Shown here: one piece after another, positions 9,423-19,559 of the stretch
How the letters are laid out: every line of letters begins with the position of its first letter
Numbering within the stretch: the stretch's first letter is position 1
NCBI GenBank assembly: GCA_004151065.3
Contig: NWUY0300009215.1
Coordinates: forward strand, 39,988-63,396
Origin: Larix sibirica
Lineage: Eukaryota; Streptophyta; Pinopsida; Pinales; Pinaceae
Length of the DNA stretch: 23,409 nt
Direction of reading: 5' to 3'
Made by a program: the position numbers and the translations under genes
The notes under the pieces: model-generated
Told to the model about the DNA's origin: nothing
The model's database searches: none
What the model saw: only the letters and a program-made list of their open reading frames with translations

Positions 9423-10480
9423 CTAAGTTTGGGGGTGATCGGGCCCACAAATCACTATATCCTGAGCTCTTATTTGGGCTCTATATTTTATGATCTCAAG
9501 GAGGTCCTTACTAATCAAATGATGGGGTTTTGCTGCCCCTTCCCACCAAGTGTATTTAAAATGATATTTATTGATTGCCTTACCTTTTTGGCCTTGGAGC
9601 AATACATTGCAATGTGTCCTATTTCGAAGTGGAATTGACAATGAGAGGTAACATGCTCGTAGTCCAGTGGTTGAGTCCAAATGTAGTGATGTGCAACAAG
9701 TTTGATTTCCACTTGGAAACCTTTACTACAGTCCATGTTTACACGTATACGAGCATATGTAGTGATTCACCTTTACTCCATCTCGGCACTCCTAAAATAA
9801 AACTTGCCCAAGGCATTTCCAATATATTTTAGCGAATCATAACCCTCTAAGTGCAATGGTAAATTTGGCATATTACCCAAATTATAGTAAAGGAGAGGGA
9901 ATCTAAAGATGCATCAAAGGTTGGAGTCCAAGGCTTCATGCAAAGTCTAAATTTTCCTCAAAACCAAGGTCCCAAATGTAGGATATAAACATTGGCTTCA
10001 ACGAGGTCAAATTCAACTATGATGAAACGTTTGGTCCATAGATAGATATAGGCTTTTTCCTTTATTTATAATTTCTAGATGCAAGAGATCCATTTATGAA
10101 GGTTTCTTATTTTGGGACAGAGTCCATTGAACCTACATACAAGCCCATTTTCTTTGTATAATTCAAATTGGTCTATTTTGTCTTCTACTATGGTTGGGGT
10201 TGGGGTCAAGTCTTCATTTACCTTGTGAATTATAGGGTGTCAAGAGCTTCCCTCTCTCATGGTCCTTTTGATTACTACATCCTCGAAGTAAAGCTCAAGG
10301 TACACCTTGTTTGGGGAGGTCAAAGATGCCAAACCAACCTCGAAGAGATAGTATCTTACAAACCTAAGGGAGAGGAGGGCAATAGAGGCTTTTTTATGCC
10401 AGTCAATAGAGGGATTTGCAAGGGCAACGTAGGAGTTTTTGAGGAGGCCAAAGGCGCCCCATAGGTTATTTCCCTATAGG
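9423..10480 (-). pseudogene. LINE-type ORF1 remnant: DUF4283 domain plus CCHC zinc knuckle
   Basis: Reading the minus strand from 10168 down, a DUF4283-like order is visible across frameshifts. It runs FELYKENGLVCRFNG, IVEFDLVEA, HLGPWF, MKPWTPTFD, MPNLPLHLEGYDSL, IGNALGKF, ITTYARI and WTQPLDYEHV. A zinc knuckle follows (about 9599-9642). Such proteins are nucleic-acid-binding ORF1/gag-like products of plant LINEs. The knuckle reads C-x2-H-x4-H-x4-C, so its second Cys is lost. About 60 further codons follow (KKVRQSINI..., then a shifted frame to about 9423). No endonuclease or reverse transcriptase was seen downstream (9240-9420), so it is ORF1 only. Several stops are present. The 10180-10480 part is less certain. 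The plus-strand open frames at 9300-9638, 9575-9832 and 10168-10464 are antisense shadows. Confidence 0.8.
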
Positions 10481-10571
10481 CTATTTTCAAATCTACATTG
10501 TTATCCACAAGTAGGAGGGAATTGTTGGAAGGGGAGAGAGGATATAAACCATCAATTGAAATACTAAAGGA

Positions 10572-11473
10572 GCTTAGCTCTAGAGAGAGCTTTCCATGCT
10601 CAAAGAGGCAAAAGACTCCATCACAACAACTAATTAACCTAAACAATTTTTATATTACTACCATGTGAAAGAAATAAAAAAGTGTGTATGTGTGTGTTGC
10701 TCATTTCAATTCCATTGTTATTCATGTACCTTAACACCTAAGAACTACTTAAACACTGAGAGTAAATCAAATGTATACTTATCATTCATGAATTTTGTTA
10801 TTTCATAAGTATTAGATCCTCACACTCCTTAAAAAAAATGTAATTACTTGAATTTATAGGAAGTATGTTTGTTATAATTACTATAAAAATACATTAACAT
10901 AAATTTTAATAAATATAACTTATTAATTTAAAAAATAAAAATAAAAATAAAAACATAATTCACATATATATTATTTAAAAATTTAAAAATGCATAGACAT
11001 ATTAAAGTAAATTGATTATATTGATAAACTAATATGTTAACAACCACTATCAAGAAGACTTTCAAATTACAATATGTTAACAACCACTATCGAAGAGACT
11101 TTCAAATTACAATATACTAAAGAGACTATTTTATATATATATGTGTGAGAATTTCAAATTTGTCTGCCCATGGAAAGTGAATACAAGCACTATATTCTCA
11201 CACTAAATTTGTGTGGCCATCATAAACGAATACAAACGCTCTAAAGAAAATTTCGTTATTTTAATGTGCAAGAGGGCATTGAATGAAATTTCTTGATTTT
11301 GATGGCATTGAGTATGTTGTCTTTTACATGGAAGTTCAAACTAATAAAATACATATTATTTTTTCAAATTGAAGTTAAAACTAACAAAATACATATTAAA
11401 CAAATTTTGAAAAAATTGCTTTTAGTAGTGAAACAAATTTGGTATACATAAATATGGTTAATACATGTGCTAG
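10572..11473 (+). repeat. Giant inverted repeat, left arm (about 902 bp)
   Basis: Base p pairs with base 22970-p across the whole arm with no net indel. I saw one mismatch (T at 10779 against G at 12191). The outer end lies in or next to the LINE-type sequence; the rest is AT-rich with internal 40-bp tandem repeats (11031-11110 and about 11331-11410). The 23-nt spacer is 11474-11496. No terminal target-site duplication or transposase is visible. Confidence 0.95.
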
Positions 11474-11496
11474 GGGTTTGAATGGTCTGATAAGTT

Positions 11497-12398
11497 CTAG
11501 CACATGTATTAACCATATTTATGTATACCAAATTTGTTTCACTACTAAAAGCAATTTTTTCAAAATTTGTTTAATATGTATTTTGTTAGTTTTAACTTCA
11601 ATTTGAAAAAATAATATGTATTTTATTAGTTTGAACTTCCATGTAAAAGACAACATACTCAATGCCATCAAAATCAAGAAATTTCATTCAATGCCCTCTT
11701 GCACATTAAAATAACGAAATTTTCTTTAGAGCGTTTGTATTCGTTTATGATGGCCACACAAATTTAGTGTGAGAATATAGTGCTTGTATTCACTTTCCAT
11801 GGGCAGACAAATTTGAAATTCTCACACATATATATATAAAATAGTCTCTTTAGTATATTGTAATTTGAAAGTCTCTTCGATAGTGGTTGTTAACATATTG
11901 TAATTTGAAAGTCTTCTTGATAGTGGTTGTTAACATATTAGTTTATCAATATAATCAATTTACTTTAATATGTCTATGCATTTTTAAATTTTTAAATAAT
12001 ATATATGTGAATTATGTTTTTATTTTTATTTTTATTTTTTAAATTAATAAGTTATATTTATTAAAATTTATGTTAATGTATTTTTATAGTAATTATAACA
12101 AACATACTTCCTATAAATTCAAGTAATTACATTTTTTTTAAGGAGTGTGAGGATCTAATACTTATGAAATAACAAAATTCATGAATGATAGGTATACATT
12201 TGATTTACTCTCAGTGTTTAAGTAGTTCTTAGGTGTTAAGGTACATGAATAACAATGGAATTGAAATGAGCAACACACACATACACACTTTTTTATTTCT
12301 TTCACATGGTAGTAATATAAAAATTGTTTAGGTTAATTAGTTGTTGTGATGGAGTCTTTTGCCTCTTTGAGCATGGAAAGCTCTCTCTAGAGCTANGC
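11497..12398 (-). repeat. Giant inverted repeat, right arm (about 902 bp)
   Basis: Reverse complement of the left arm. It starts CTAGCACATGTATT right after the spacer. It stops at the N at 12396: two more bases agree (GC at 12397-12398) and then similarity ends. Because the arm ends at a gap, its real outer boundary is unknown. Confidence 0.95.
12396..12396. other. Assembly gap (N)
   Basis: One unknown base at the end of the inverted-repeat right arm. The left arm predicts an A here. Confidence 0.95.
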
Positions 12399-12511
12399 AT
12401 AGCCACTTAATTTGTGGTTAGTGAATATCAGTGAGTGAATGCTTAATTTGTGATTTCCATTGTACTAACATAGCCACTTAATTTGTGGTTAGTGAATATC
12501 ACTAAGTGAAT
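12398..12511. repeat. 71-bp tandem repeat, 1.6 copies
   Basis: CATAGCCACTTAATTTGTGG starts at about 12398 and again at 12469, a 71-bp period. The second copy diverges after AGTGAAT. A related but diverged copy of the inner half lies at 7905-7944, immediately left of the other gap. Confidence 0.85.
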
Positions 12512-12639
12512 TTCTATAAACCATAAATTGTATTATATGTTATGCAATTTAAATTATCAACTAAGTTTATTATAAAATTGTACATAAATTAAATAAATAA
12601 ATCATTAAAATCTTAAATAATTTTATTGTTTTTTTAAAG

Positions 12640-14035
12640 TAATATTTTTAAAAAGTGCATACCAAAAGCAATTTTATTTATGTGATAAAAGTAAGTAGCT
12701 TAAATTAAATAAGTTATTTGTAAAATGAATTTAAAGGATAAAATTGTAGAAGGATGGTTAGTTGTGCACCTATCACCTTGTGGCCCAATCTTTACCTACA
12801 ACATGACACCATAGTTAACATTTAGATGTTTTTATGCTTTTTTTTTTTACTTTATAATTGAGAATCCACCTTCATTAATGTTTTTTTTAACGACTTATTT
12901 GAGCCATCTTGTTTTCATATTGCAATACGATCAATGCCAGTGAGATCCTACTTACTTTTTCAAATGTGACTTCTCATTAGAAATCTTGATTGGAGAATTT
13001 ACTAAGAAGTAAGGGATTTTATGGGTTTCCTTGGGAACATAATTTCCTCCCTTTGAACCATTAAAGAGAATCGAATGTGACAATAAAAATGATGGATCAC
13101 ATAGATTGATAGGGATGTCAATTTTTAGTGATTCACAACTTCATTTTCAAAGCATTGGAACCTTAATTGGAGCTTGGAAAAAACTAGAAACTATGTTTTG
13201 TGAACACAACCAAGTTTGAGCCTACCAACACAAAAAATCAGTTTTTCTTAAATCCCAATTATTTCTCTTGCATAGAGGATTTTCTATGAAAGTTTAAGAC
13301 ACTTTAAATTTTACTTGCAAGACGTGGCATAAAAAATATGATGATCAACTCATATTTTTTATTATTGTTAAGCTTGGAAACTCCTCTTATGTTTATGTGT
13401 CTACTTTTCATTCTACAAGAGAATAACTTATTTGTCAAGAGACTACTTACAAAATGCTTATTTTGAAGCATTTTGTGATTCTCTAATCAAAGAGAAAGAT
13501 AATCTTGTGCACATTGGATTGAGCAGCACTACAAGTACAACCTAACAAAGCTTTAATGGTTCAACAACATCAAGGACTGAAGCATTCAAATAAACAAGAT
13601 CCTCACAACAACAAACAAAACAAGGATCCCAAATCTTCATAGCTAGCTCCTACTCCAATGGTGACAAATGAGTCATTAACTAAAAGGCATTGTAATTTTT
13701 GTGGGTGACATGGTCATATGAAGTCTAGTATGGAAGCCTTGGAAGCAACAATGAAGAAAAACATCAACCAAGATCATTATTCTTCTAACTTTTCTACAAA
13801 GTATTCTTCATGTGGACATGCCTATGATTTCTCTTTGAATGAAACACTTACTTCTTTTAATGATTGAATAATTGATTTTGGAGCATGTTATCATAAGGCT
13901 AAATATAAAACCATATTTTCCACTCTTAATTAATCACCAAACAAATATTTGTTGGTGATGATAGATCTCTAATTGTTGCAGAGTCTTCAACTAGATGATA
14001 GTCATTTTAATGATGCATTACATTAGTGTAATTTT
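12640..14035 (+). pseudogene. Copia gag-to-protease remnant, copy 1
   Basis: Gag packages the element RNA; the downstream protease would process it. Across several frames I read LLRSKGFY near 12995, DGSHRLIGMSIFSDSQ near 13092, and a UBN2-type capsid block (AWKKLETMFCEHNQV near 13170; YVYVSTFHSTRE near 13390). There follow NKALMVQQ near 13545, a zinc knuckle CNFCG(stop)HGHMKSS at 13691-13729 whose last Cys is Ser, EALEATMKKNINQDH, and the protease motif as DFGA at 13874. Similarity ends after LQLDDSHFNDALH near 14030. Aligned with copy 2, the start codon has become ACG (12927-12929). No integrase or RT follows. It is of the same family and orientation as 18610-19558. Confidence 0.8.
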
Positions 14036-16461
14036 GAGGTTTAAAATGAGCCTCCTAAGGAAAAGAATAAAAGAAAAAAATAAGGGTCATGATTTTTCAA
14101 GGAAAGAAAAAAAAGAAGAAAAAATATTGTTTTGTTTTAGTATTTTCAACTTACCTCTTCGTAGTTTTATTCTTGAATTTCAAGTGTGAGCATCCATCCT
14201 CAATATCGTAAATTTTTCCTTGATTGTTATCTTGTTCAAGGCTTTGATGTCTATACTCATTCTTCATTCTCCATTGTATTTGGTGTTACTAATGTTGAGA
14301 TGGCAAGCGGACTTGGATTTCTTTGATCAATTCTTTGTTCAATAGTTTGGTTACTTATTGATTTGGCTCTTCACCCTTTGTATGGTCCAATCAATCCACT
14401 ATTTGATTTGGTAGTGATACACCTGCAAACAAGTCGATCTTGTGGCTAATCTTGTTCTTAGGTAGAAATTCTTCTTCTTCTTCAACCACCTCAATAATTT
14501 CTCTCAACAACTAGGATACTTCCTCTAGAAGATTCTCCCATCCTTTAAATTCAATCACCCTCTTTGACATCAATATAAAACATTGTTGAATCGTTCCTAA
14601 AGGACTTGAGCCATAGCGGATCATAAAAATCTTGTTGGGGCAACCCTGGCAAGAGATGGGGAACACTAAGAGGCACATTTGATGCCTGATGGACACCCTA
14701 TGTGAACATGCTAATGACATGCATACCAGTTTCAACCTGCTGACAAACAAAGCAAATGCTCCATCGCAAATTCAATGTCATGTTCTAGATAGTACAAAGA
14801 ACTTGTCCCAGGTTCCTCTTATCTATGCCTATTTCATTTTTTTTTTCAAATAATTTGTTTACAACTTTGTTTTGCTAAATTTAGCAAGAATCGTGTTATT
14901 TTGTGTACTTAAGCTTCAACATTCCACCATGGTTTTCCTTTGTTAAGCTAGGCATAGACGATATTTTCAATTTTGTTTGGTGATAATGATTAAATCTTGA
15001 GTTGAAGTGAGCTTTTAGATGAACTCGTTTCCTTGGTTTCCTTTTGATTAGTTATTCATAAATACCTTTGAACTTATAATTTTCTCAACATGCTACAATT
15101 TCTTTTAATATAAACTTCTAGCTTTTAATTCCTATTAATATAAACTTATAACTTATATATATATATATATAACATTGTTGTATTTTACTCACTTCCAACA
15201 ATTTTTTTTTTTAACAATTACAAGCGACATATCAGCTCTTCTTCCATCGAGAGTAGCGATAAAAAAAAAAACTTATAATTTCTTTTATGGTATATGCGTT
15301 CCTTGTTATGTCATGAACATTTGTAAGCTCTACCATGGCATGCATGCTTTAAGCCCTTTTGTGACGATGAACTTTTATGAAAATGCATCTCATATCTATA
15401 AATAAAACAAAAATCAATTGATGGTATAAGAAAAAAGTTTCCAATTTGAATTGACTTTTATATGGTATTTTTTACTCACATAAAAAAATTGATATGTTCC
15501 CCTTTTTTACTTGTGTTTGGATTTTATGTTCTTTTTGTCTAAAACGGTTGTTGAAGTGTGAGAGAGTTGATCTGTACCATTTTTTTTTATAGTATTTGCT
15601 AGACAATAAGAATTCATCTCTCTGAAATTGATTTAACAATATACTTTTTTATGGAAGGGAAAGAGAATGTCTTGGTCTGGAGTTTTCTCTTGTTTCTAGG
15701 GTTTTCCCTTGTGGAGGAGACATTGGAAATGACCATTCATATCATCATGTTCATTCTTATAGTCACTCTTGAGTTGTGATCTAGAGAAGAGTGCAAACAA
15801 GCCTTCTCTCTCAGTGGTCTTCATTTGTACTTGATCTCTCTTTTGGAGTCACTAAGGTTTCTTGGTATTCTTATAATATATTATAGCTTCTTGGAAATCT
15901 AAGGTTAGGGTTGATCCCTTGAAGGTTTGATATTATTGATTTTTTTATCAAATTCTAGGGTACATTTGGTGGAGAAGGAGAAGAGAGGAAGACATCTTGC
16001 CTTGGATAACTTGTTGGAGTGATTCTTGCATGTTGTAGCTCCTTGGTTGAGCTAGGGTTGAGCTAGCAAGGGTTTTGGAGAGCTAGTGATTTGTACTAGC
16101 CTTGAGAGAAGGTTATGGTTTGTACATGAACTTCATCTTGAGCATATTAATGAGCATAGCTATCCAAGATTGTGCGATTTCCAAATTTTATTTTTAGTTA
16201 TATATATTTCCTTCATGCATTGTTATTTACAACTATATATGTCTTGATGATTTGAAACAGTGACATGACAGTTTGTTAATGTATTGACATCATTATTGAA
16301 AAATCTAGGGTTGCTTTGTTTCTAGTATACCTATTATTTGTTGTTGTTATAATTGTTGTAAAAGTGAATTTTTCAGATCTGGTTTATGTGGATAAGTTTA
16401 CTTAGAGAGATGAAACTTATCAAGATTGTTTGGTATCTTTTCTCCTTGGATTGCCTAGAAG
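14036..16461. other. Unassigned AT-rich sequence with short open frames
   Basis: The minus strand of 14511-14750 reads protein-like for 79 codons (VPHLLPGLPQ...YDPLWLKS...GESSRGSILVVE) but I cannot assign a family. The plus-strand frames at 13995-14189 and 15175-15405 are low-complexity. The 15650-16160 stretch is rich in CTTGG/GAGAG strings and could be part of an old LTR, but no termini were found. Confidence 0.4.
15154..15170. repeat. (TA)n microsatellite
   Basis: About eight TA units in an AT-rich context, followed by a T run near 15202-15212 and an A run near 15260-15271. Confidence 0.9.
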
Positions 16462-16462
16462 N
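16462..16462. other. Assembly gap (N)
   Basis: One unknown base. I see no sequence continuity test across it. Confidence 0.95.
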
Positions 16463-17203
16463 ATTGGGTTGTTAAAAAGTGACATTGTACTATTTTTGTT
16501 GTTTTTTATACTATATTTATTACATCCATAAGGTTGAAATTCACAAGGTTAAGATCCAGGGAACCTCTAGTCAAAGGTGAAGTTTTTTCCATTTTGCATG
16601 AAAACTCAATTCGAGAAAAAAAATTCAACAATGCATTGACAACACTTCATGTTCCATACAAAATAAATCTTTCGCTGAAGAGAGGGATATTCACCCTATT
16701 TCATCCACTGAAGGTAATACCAAGGATAGGTCTCATTTCCTAAGACATGGTTTGGGGTTTAATACATTAGACTTAAGATGGTCACACCAATGCTCTTAGG
16801 GCTCATGAACCATGCAAAAGGCCCCAAAACACTACAAATCATTATAAAAGGAATCCCTACCTTAAGAGATGGATATCAAGTTGATTTCATTCATTTGGGT
16901 TAGTAGATTTGAGTGAGACATTGTTTGAGGCCAACAATCATGAAGTTTTTTACAACAAAAAATTCTCAGGGATACTCGGCCATGTTTGAGGCCCTAAATA
17001 TCTATACATGGGAAGGAAAAATGAATCTTTGACTACTAATAGGGATGTGGGCCATGTTTCATCCAATGACAATAGTAAGGATGAGTTTTATGGACTAAGA
17101 TGTGTTATAATATTTCAACACTTAGGAGATAGTTAAGATCAAGTCTAGGTAAAGTGTGTTTATTTAGTATATATTAGTATGCATGTGTATATATGTAATC
17201 CGA
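16463..17203 (+). other. Unassigned stretch with a degenerate 359-bp-offset duplication
   Basis: About 16660-16750 and 17020-17106 resemble each other at DNA level (AGGGAT, then TTTCATCCA, then AAGGAT, then CTAAGA). They also match in one protein frame: ERDIHPISSTEGNTKD against NRDVGHVSSNDNSKD. Stops interrupt both. I do not recognise the family. The 16534-16743 open frame is in a different frame and is probably chance. Confidence 0.45.
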
Positions 17204-17540
17204 TGTTCAGGATATGTTCTAAACATAAAAGTAATCTGACAATTCATCTTCTCTTGAATCTTAACAGATAAATTGATTCATATCTAACACCCAATTAGTC
17301 CATAAAAGAGCATGGAGGGTCATTTGCTAATGATTAATTGTGAAAAATATTATATGTAAATTATTTCCTTTTGCTTTGATATATTGTTTGAAGTGGTTGC
17401 ATTGACTAGGGTTGTGGATGGTTTCCCTCTCCGAGGCTTTTAACCACGTAATACATTGGTGTGTCGATCTATGCTTTGTTTGTATGTGTGGTTGTTTAAG
17501 GTGTTCAACCTATGTAGAAATACCTTGTTTTAGTTGAACA
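17204..17540 (+). repeat. Candidate copia 5' LTR, 337 bp
   Basis: It begins TGTTCA and ends TGAACA, a 6-bp perfect terminal inverted repeat with the TG...CA ends of an LTR. It lies directly before a degenerate primer binding site, and 1.07 kb upstream of the gag start codon of copy 2. No second LTR is present in the window, so the call rests on termini and position only. Confidence 0.4.
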
Positions 17541-17552
17541 TAGTATCAAAGT
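17541..17552 (+). promoter_or_regulatory. Candidate primer binding site (initiator Met tRNA type)
   Basis: TAGTATCAAAGT matches 9 of 12 bases of TGGTATCAGAGC, the usual plant copia primer binding site complementary to initiator Met tRNA. The three differences are all transitions (G to A twice, C to T), as expected of decay. It sits immediately after the candidate LTR end. Confidence 0.45.
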
Positions 17553-18609
17553 GCTTATGAAGAGTTGCTCTTGTTATTAATTCAGATCTTGAACCTCTTG
17601 CTGCATTCAACAAAGAATCTCTAGACTCCGCAATTTTGATGCATTTATAAGCTGAATGAGGTGTTCCATTGCATCCAAAGCATTGCTTTTAGTTGGAAAC
17701 GCTTTTAGTTTCACTCAAAACGATTTTTGTTTTCCCAAGATGTAACCATTTTATCGGATCCATAGGTATATTGTTTACATTTACATATTCTTTTTCTAAA
17801 ATATTTATTATGTTATTTAATACTTTACATTGGTTCTATATTTTATTGACAGATTATTGTATTTTTGGTCTACATAGGATCTTTGTAGTGAGCTCTGCGC
17901 AAACTTAACAAATCAGAAACATAGTAGAAAGGGGTTTCTTCACTATGTATGCTCTCTTCCATGTGCCTTATGCAAACTTGGTAAATTAAAACAGAGATAA
18001 AACTTGCATTGTCTGAGTAAGCTGACTAAGATCTAACCCCAAGGTTGAGAAGTTCCACCTATTGGTTGTTTGTAGTTGTTTGTGGTTGTTTTGAAGTGTT
18101 TTGTAGTCCAAAAAACAAGGTTTTTTGGGTTGTCACGCTCTCTGTCATCAAACAATTCCCAATCCTCCTTCATAACATTTATATATCTTTTGTTTAGTTC
18201 ACATGAGTGAAAGTTATTTTATTAAGTAAGAGTTCTTGAGCTTAAGCCTTTTTATTTACTTTTTGAACAAGTTCATGAAACCTTAATTTATAAAGAAACT
18301 TCATTGCAAAAGTGCTTCTCACTTTTATAAAAGTGGATCATTATTTTAAAAAGTGAGCTTATAGACAAAGCGAAAAGAAAGGGAAATTTTTTTACTCAGC
18401 AATTTCATTATGCACCCATCACCACATTGATCAACCTATGCCTACCACATGGCTCCTTGGTTATATTTTATGTTTTTCTTTAAAAAAATATAACTTTGGG
18501 ATCCAGAGTCCATTTATAGTGCCATTTTTCAAACTACCTATTTTTCGAGAGATTTGCATCCAAAGCATCAATTTCTATTTTTGAAGCCATCTTACTCGCA
18601 TATTATAAT
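17553..18609 (+). other. Unassigned leader between primer binding site and gag
   Basis: No protein family was recognised. Similarity to the region before gag copy 1 starts by about 18412 (GCACCCATCACC against GCACCTATCACC at 12765) and perhaps 18345, so its 3' part belongs to the element. The 71-codon frame at 17693-17908 is hydrophobic and is probably chance. Confidence 0.4.
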
Positions 18610-19558
18610 ATGGCTAGCCCAAGTAGTACCAACTACTTCTCATGGAAAGTCTATAGGGATGACGTACTACAAAGTAAAGCACTACACCAAATTACCTTGA
18701 AAAAAAATACTACTCCCATTGATGCCTCAAAGAAAGCCAAATAGAATAGTAAAAATGACGAAGCATGTGGATTAATCAAGATGCACATTTCTAATTATTT
18801 GAGGGTTTCACCTTCAAGGACTTGACCAACCAAATGCAGCTTTGATAAAGTTGGAAACTATATCTAGTAAAAACAATGAGATTTGAGCTCATCAACTTAG
18901 AAATTAGTTAATTGCTTTAAATCTAAGTGATTTCTCTTGCATTGAATACTATCTATCTAAATTTAAAATACTTGAACTCTTAGTTGAAGAATGCAAGTTA
19001 CCTAAGACGGATATCCAAAGCAATTATGTTACTCTTGCCAAACTGGTAGCCCTTATTTTGTTTTTGTATTACTTTTCACTCCACTAGAGAAGCTCTAGGG
19101 GCTTCTTACAAACCATCCACTCTTGAATAATTTTATAATTATTTGATTAGAGAACAAAGTAAGCTCTTGCATCTTGGATTGAACATTGTTACAAATACAT
19201 CTAGCAAATCCCTAATGGCACAACAAAAGGATAAATATAAGCATCCAAAGAAACAACATCCTCACAACAATATACAAAACAAGGGTCTCAAACCCTCTTA
19301 ACAAGTTTCTACTCCCGATGGTGATAAAGGCACTAAATTGAAAGGTAAGAACACTAAGTAACATTGCATTTTTGTGGGTGAGATGGTCGTGTAGAGCATT
19401 AAGTGTTTCAAGAAAATGGAAGCCTTGAAAACAACAATGAAAATGCACAACATTAATCTTGATTCGTATTCTAACTCATTGATATTTCCTTAAATGCATC
19501 TTCTTCTAATGAGTGGCTTATTAACTCTAGAGCATCTTATCATATGGCTAAGGATAAA
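18610..19558 (+). pseudogene. Copia gag-to-protease remnant, copy 2
   Basis: The ATG at 18610-18612 opens MASPSSTNYFSWKVYRDDVL, the typical start of conifer copia gag, and the frame runs about 45 codons to a TAG. Later blocks in changing frames are GLIKMHISNYLR near 18763, an UBN2-type capsid region with DFSCIEYYLSKFK near 18930, LPKTDIQSNYVTLAKL near 19000, and a knuckle remnant near 19364-19400 with stops. KCFKKMEAL and HNINLDS follow, and then the protease motif as NSRAS (19525), the catalytic Asp being Asn. The sequence breaks at the N at 19559, just after MAKDK. Copy 1 keeps a longer segment between knuckle and protease (YSSNFSTKYSSCGHAYDFS) that is missing here. Confidence 0.8.
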
Positions 19559-19559
19559 N
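19559..19559. other. Assembly gap (N) at a sequence-class boundary
   Basis: AT-rich copia gag on the left stops in mid-frame at this base, and the GC-richer minus-strand unit starts on the right. The two neighbours may not be adjacent in the genome. Confidence 0.9.

Noticed and set aside
9300-9832. Plus-strand frames of 85 to 112 codons
   Set aside because: Antisense to the DUF4283/CCHC remnant, whose conserved blocks read on the minus strand.
10572-12398. Foldback transposon or MITE explanation for the inverted repeat
   Set aside because: No target-site duplication and no terminal motif at the outer ends; the left end merges with LINE-type sequence and the right end is a gap. An inverted duplication or an assembly artefact fits better.
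16534-16743. 69-codon plus-strand frame
   Set aside because: The frame that shows repeat similarity with 17020-17106 is a different one, so this open frame is probably accidental.
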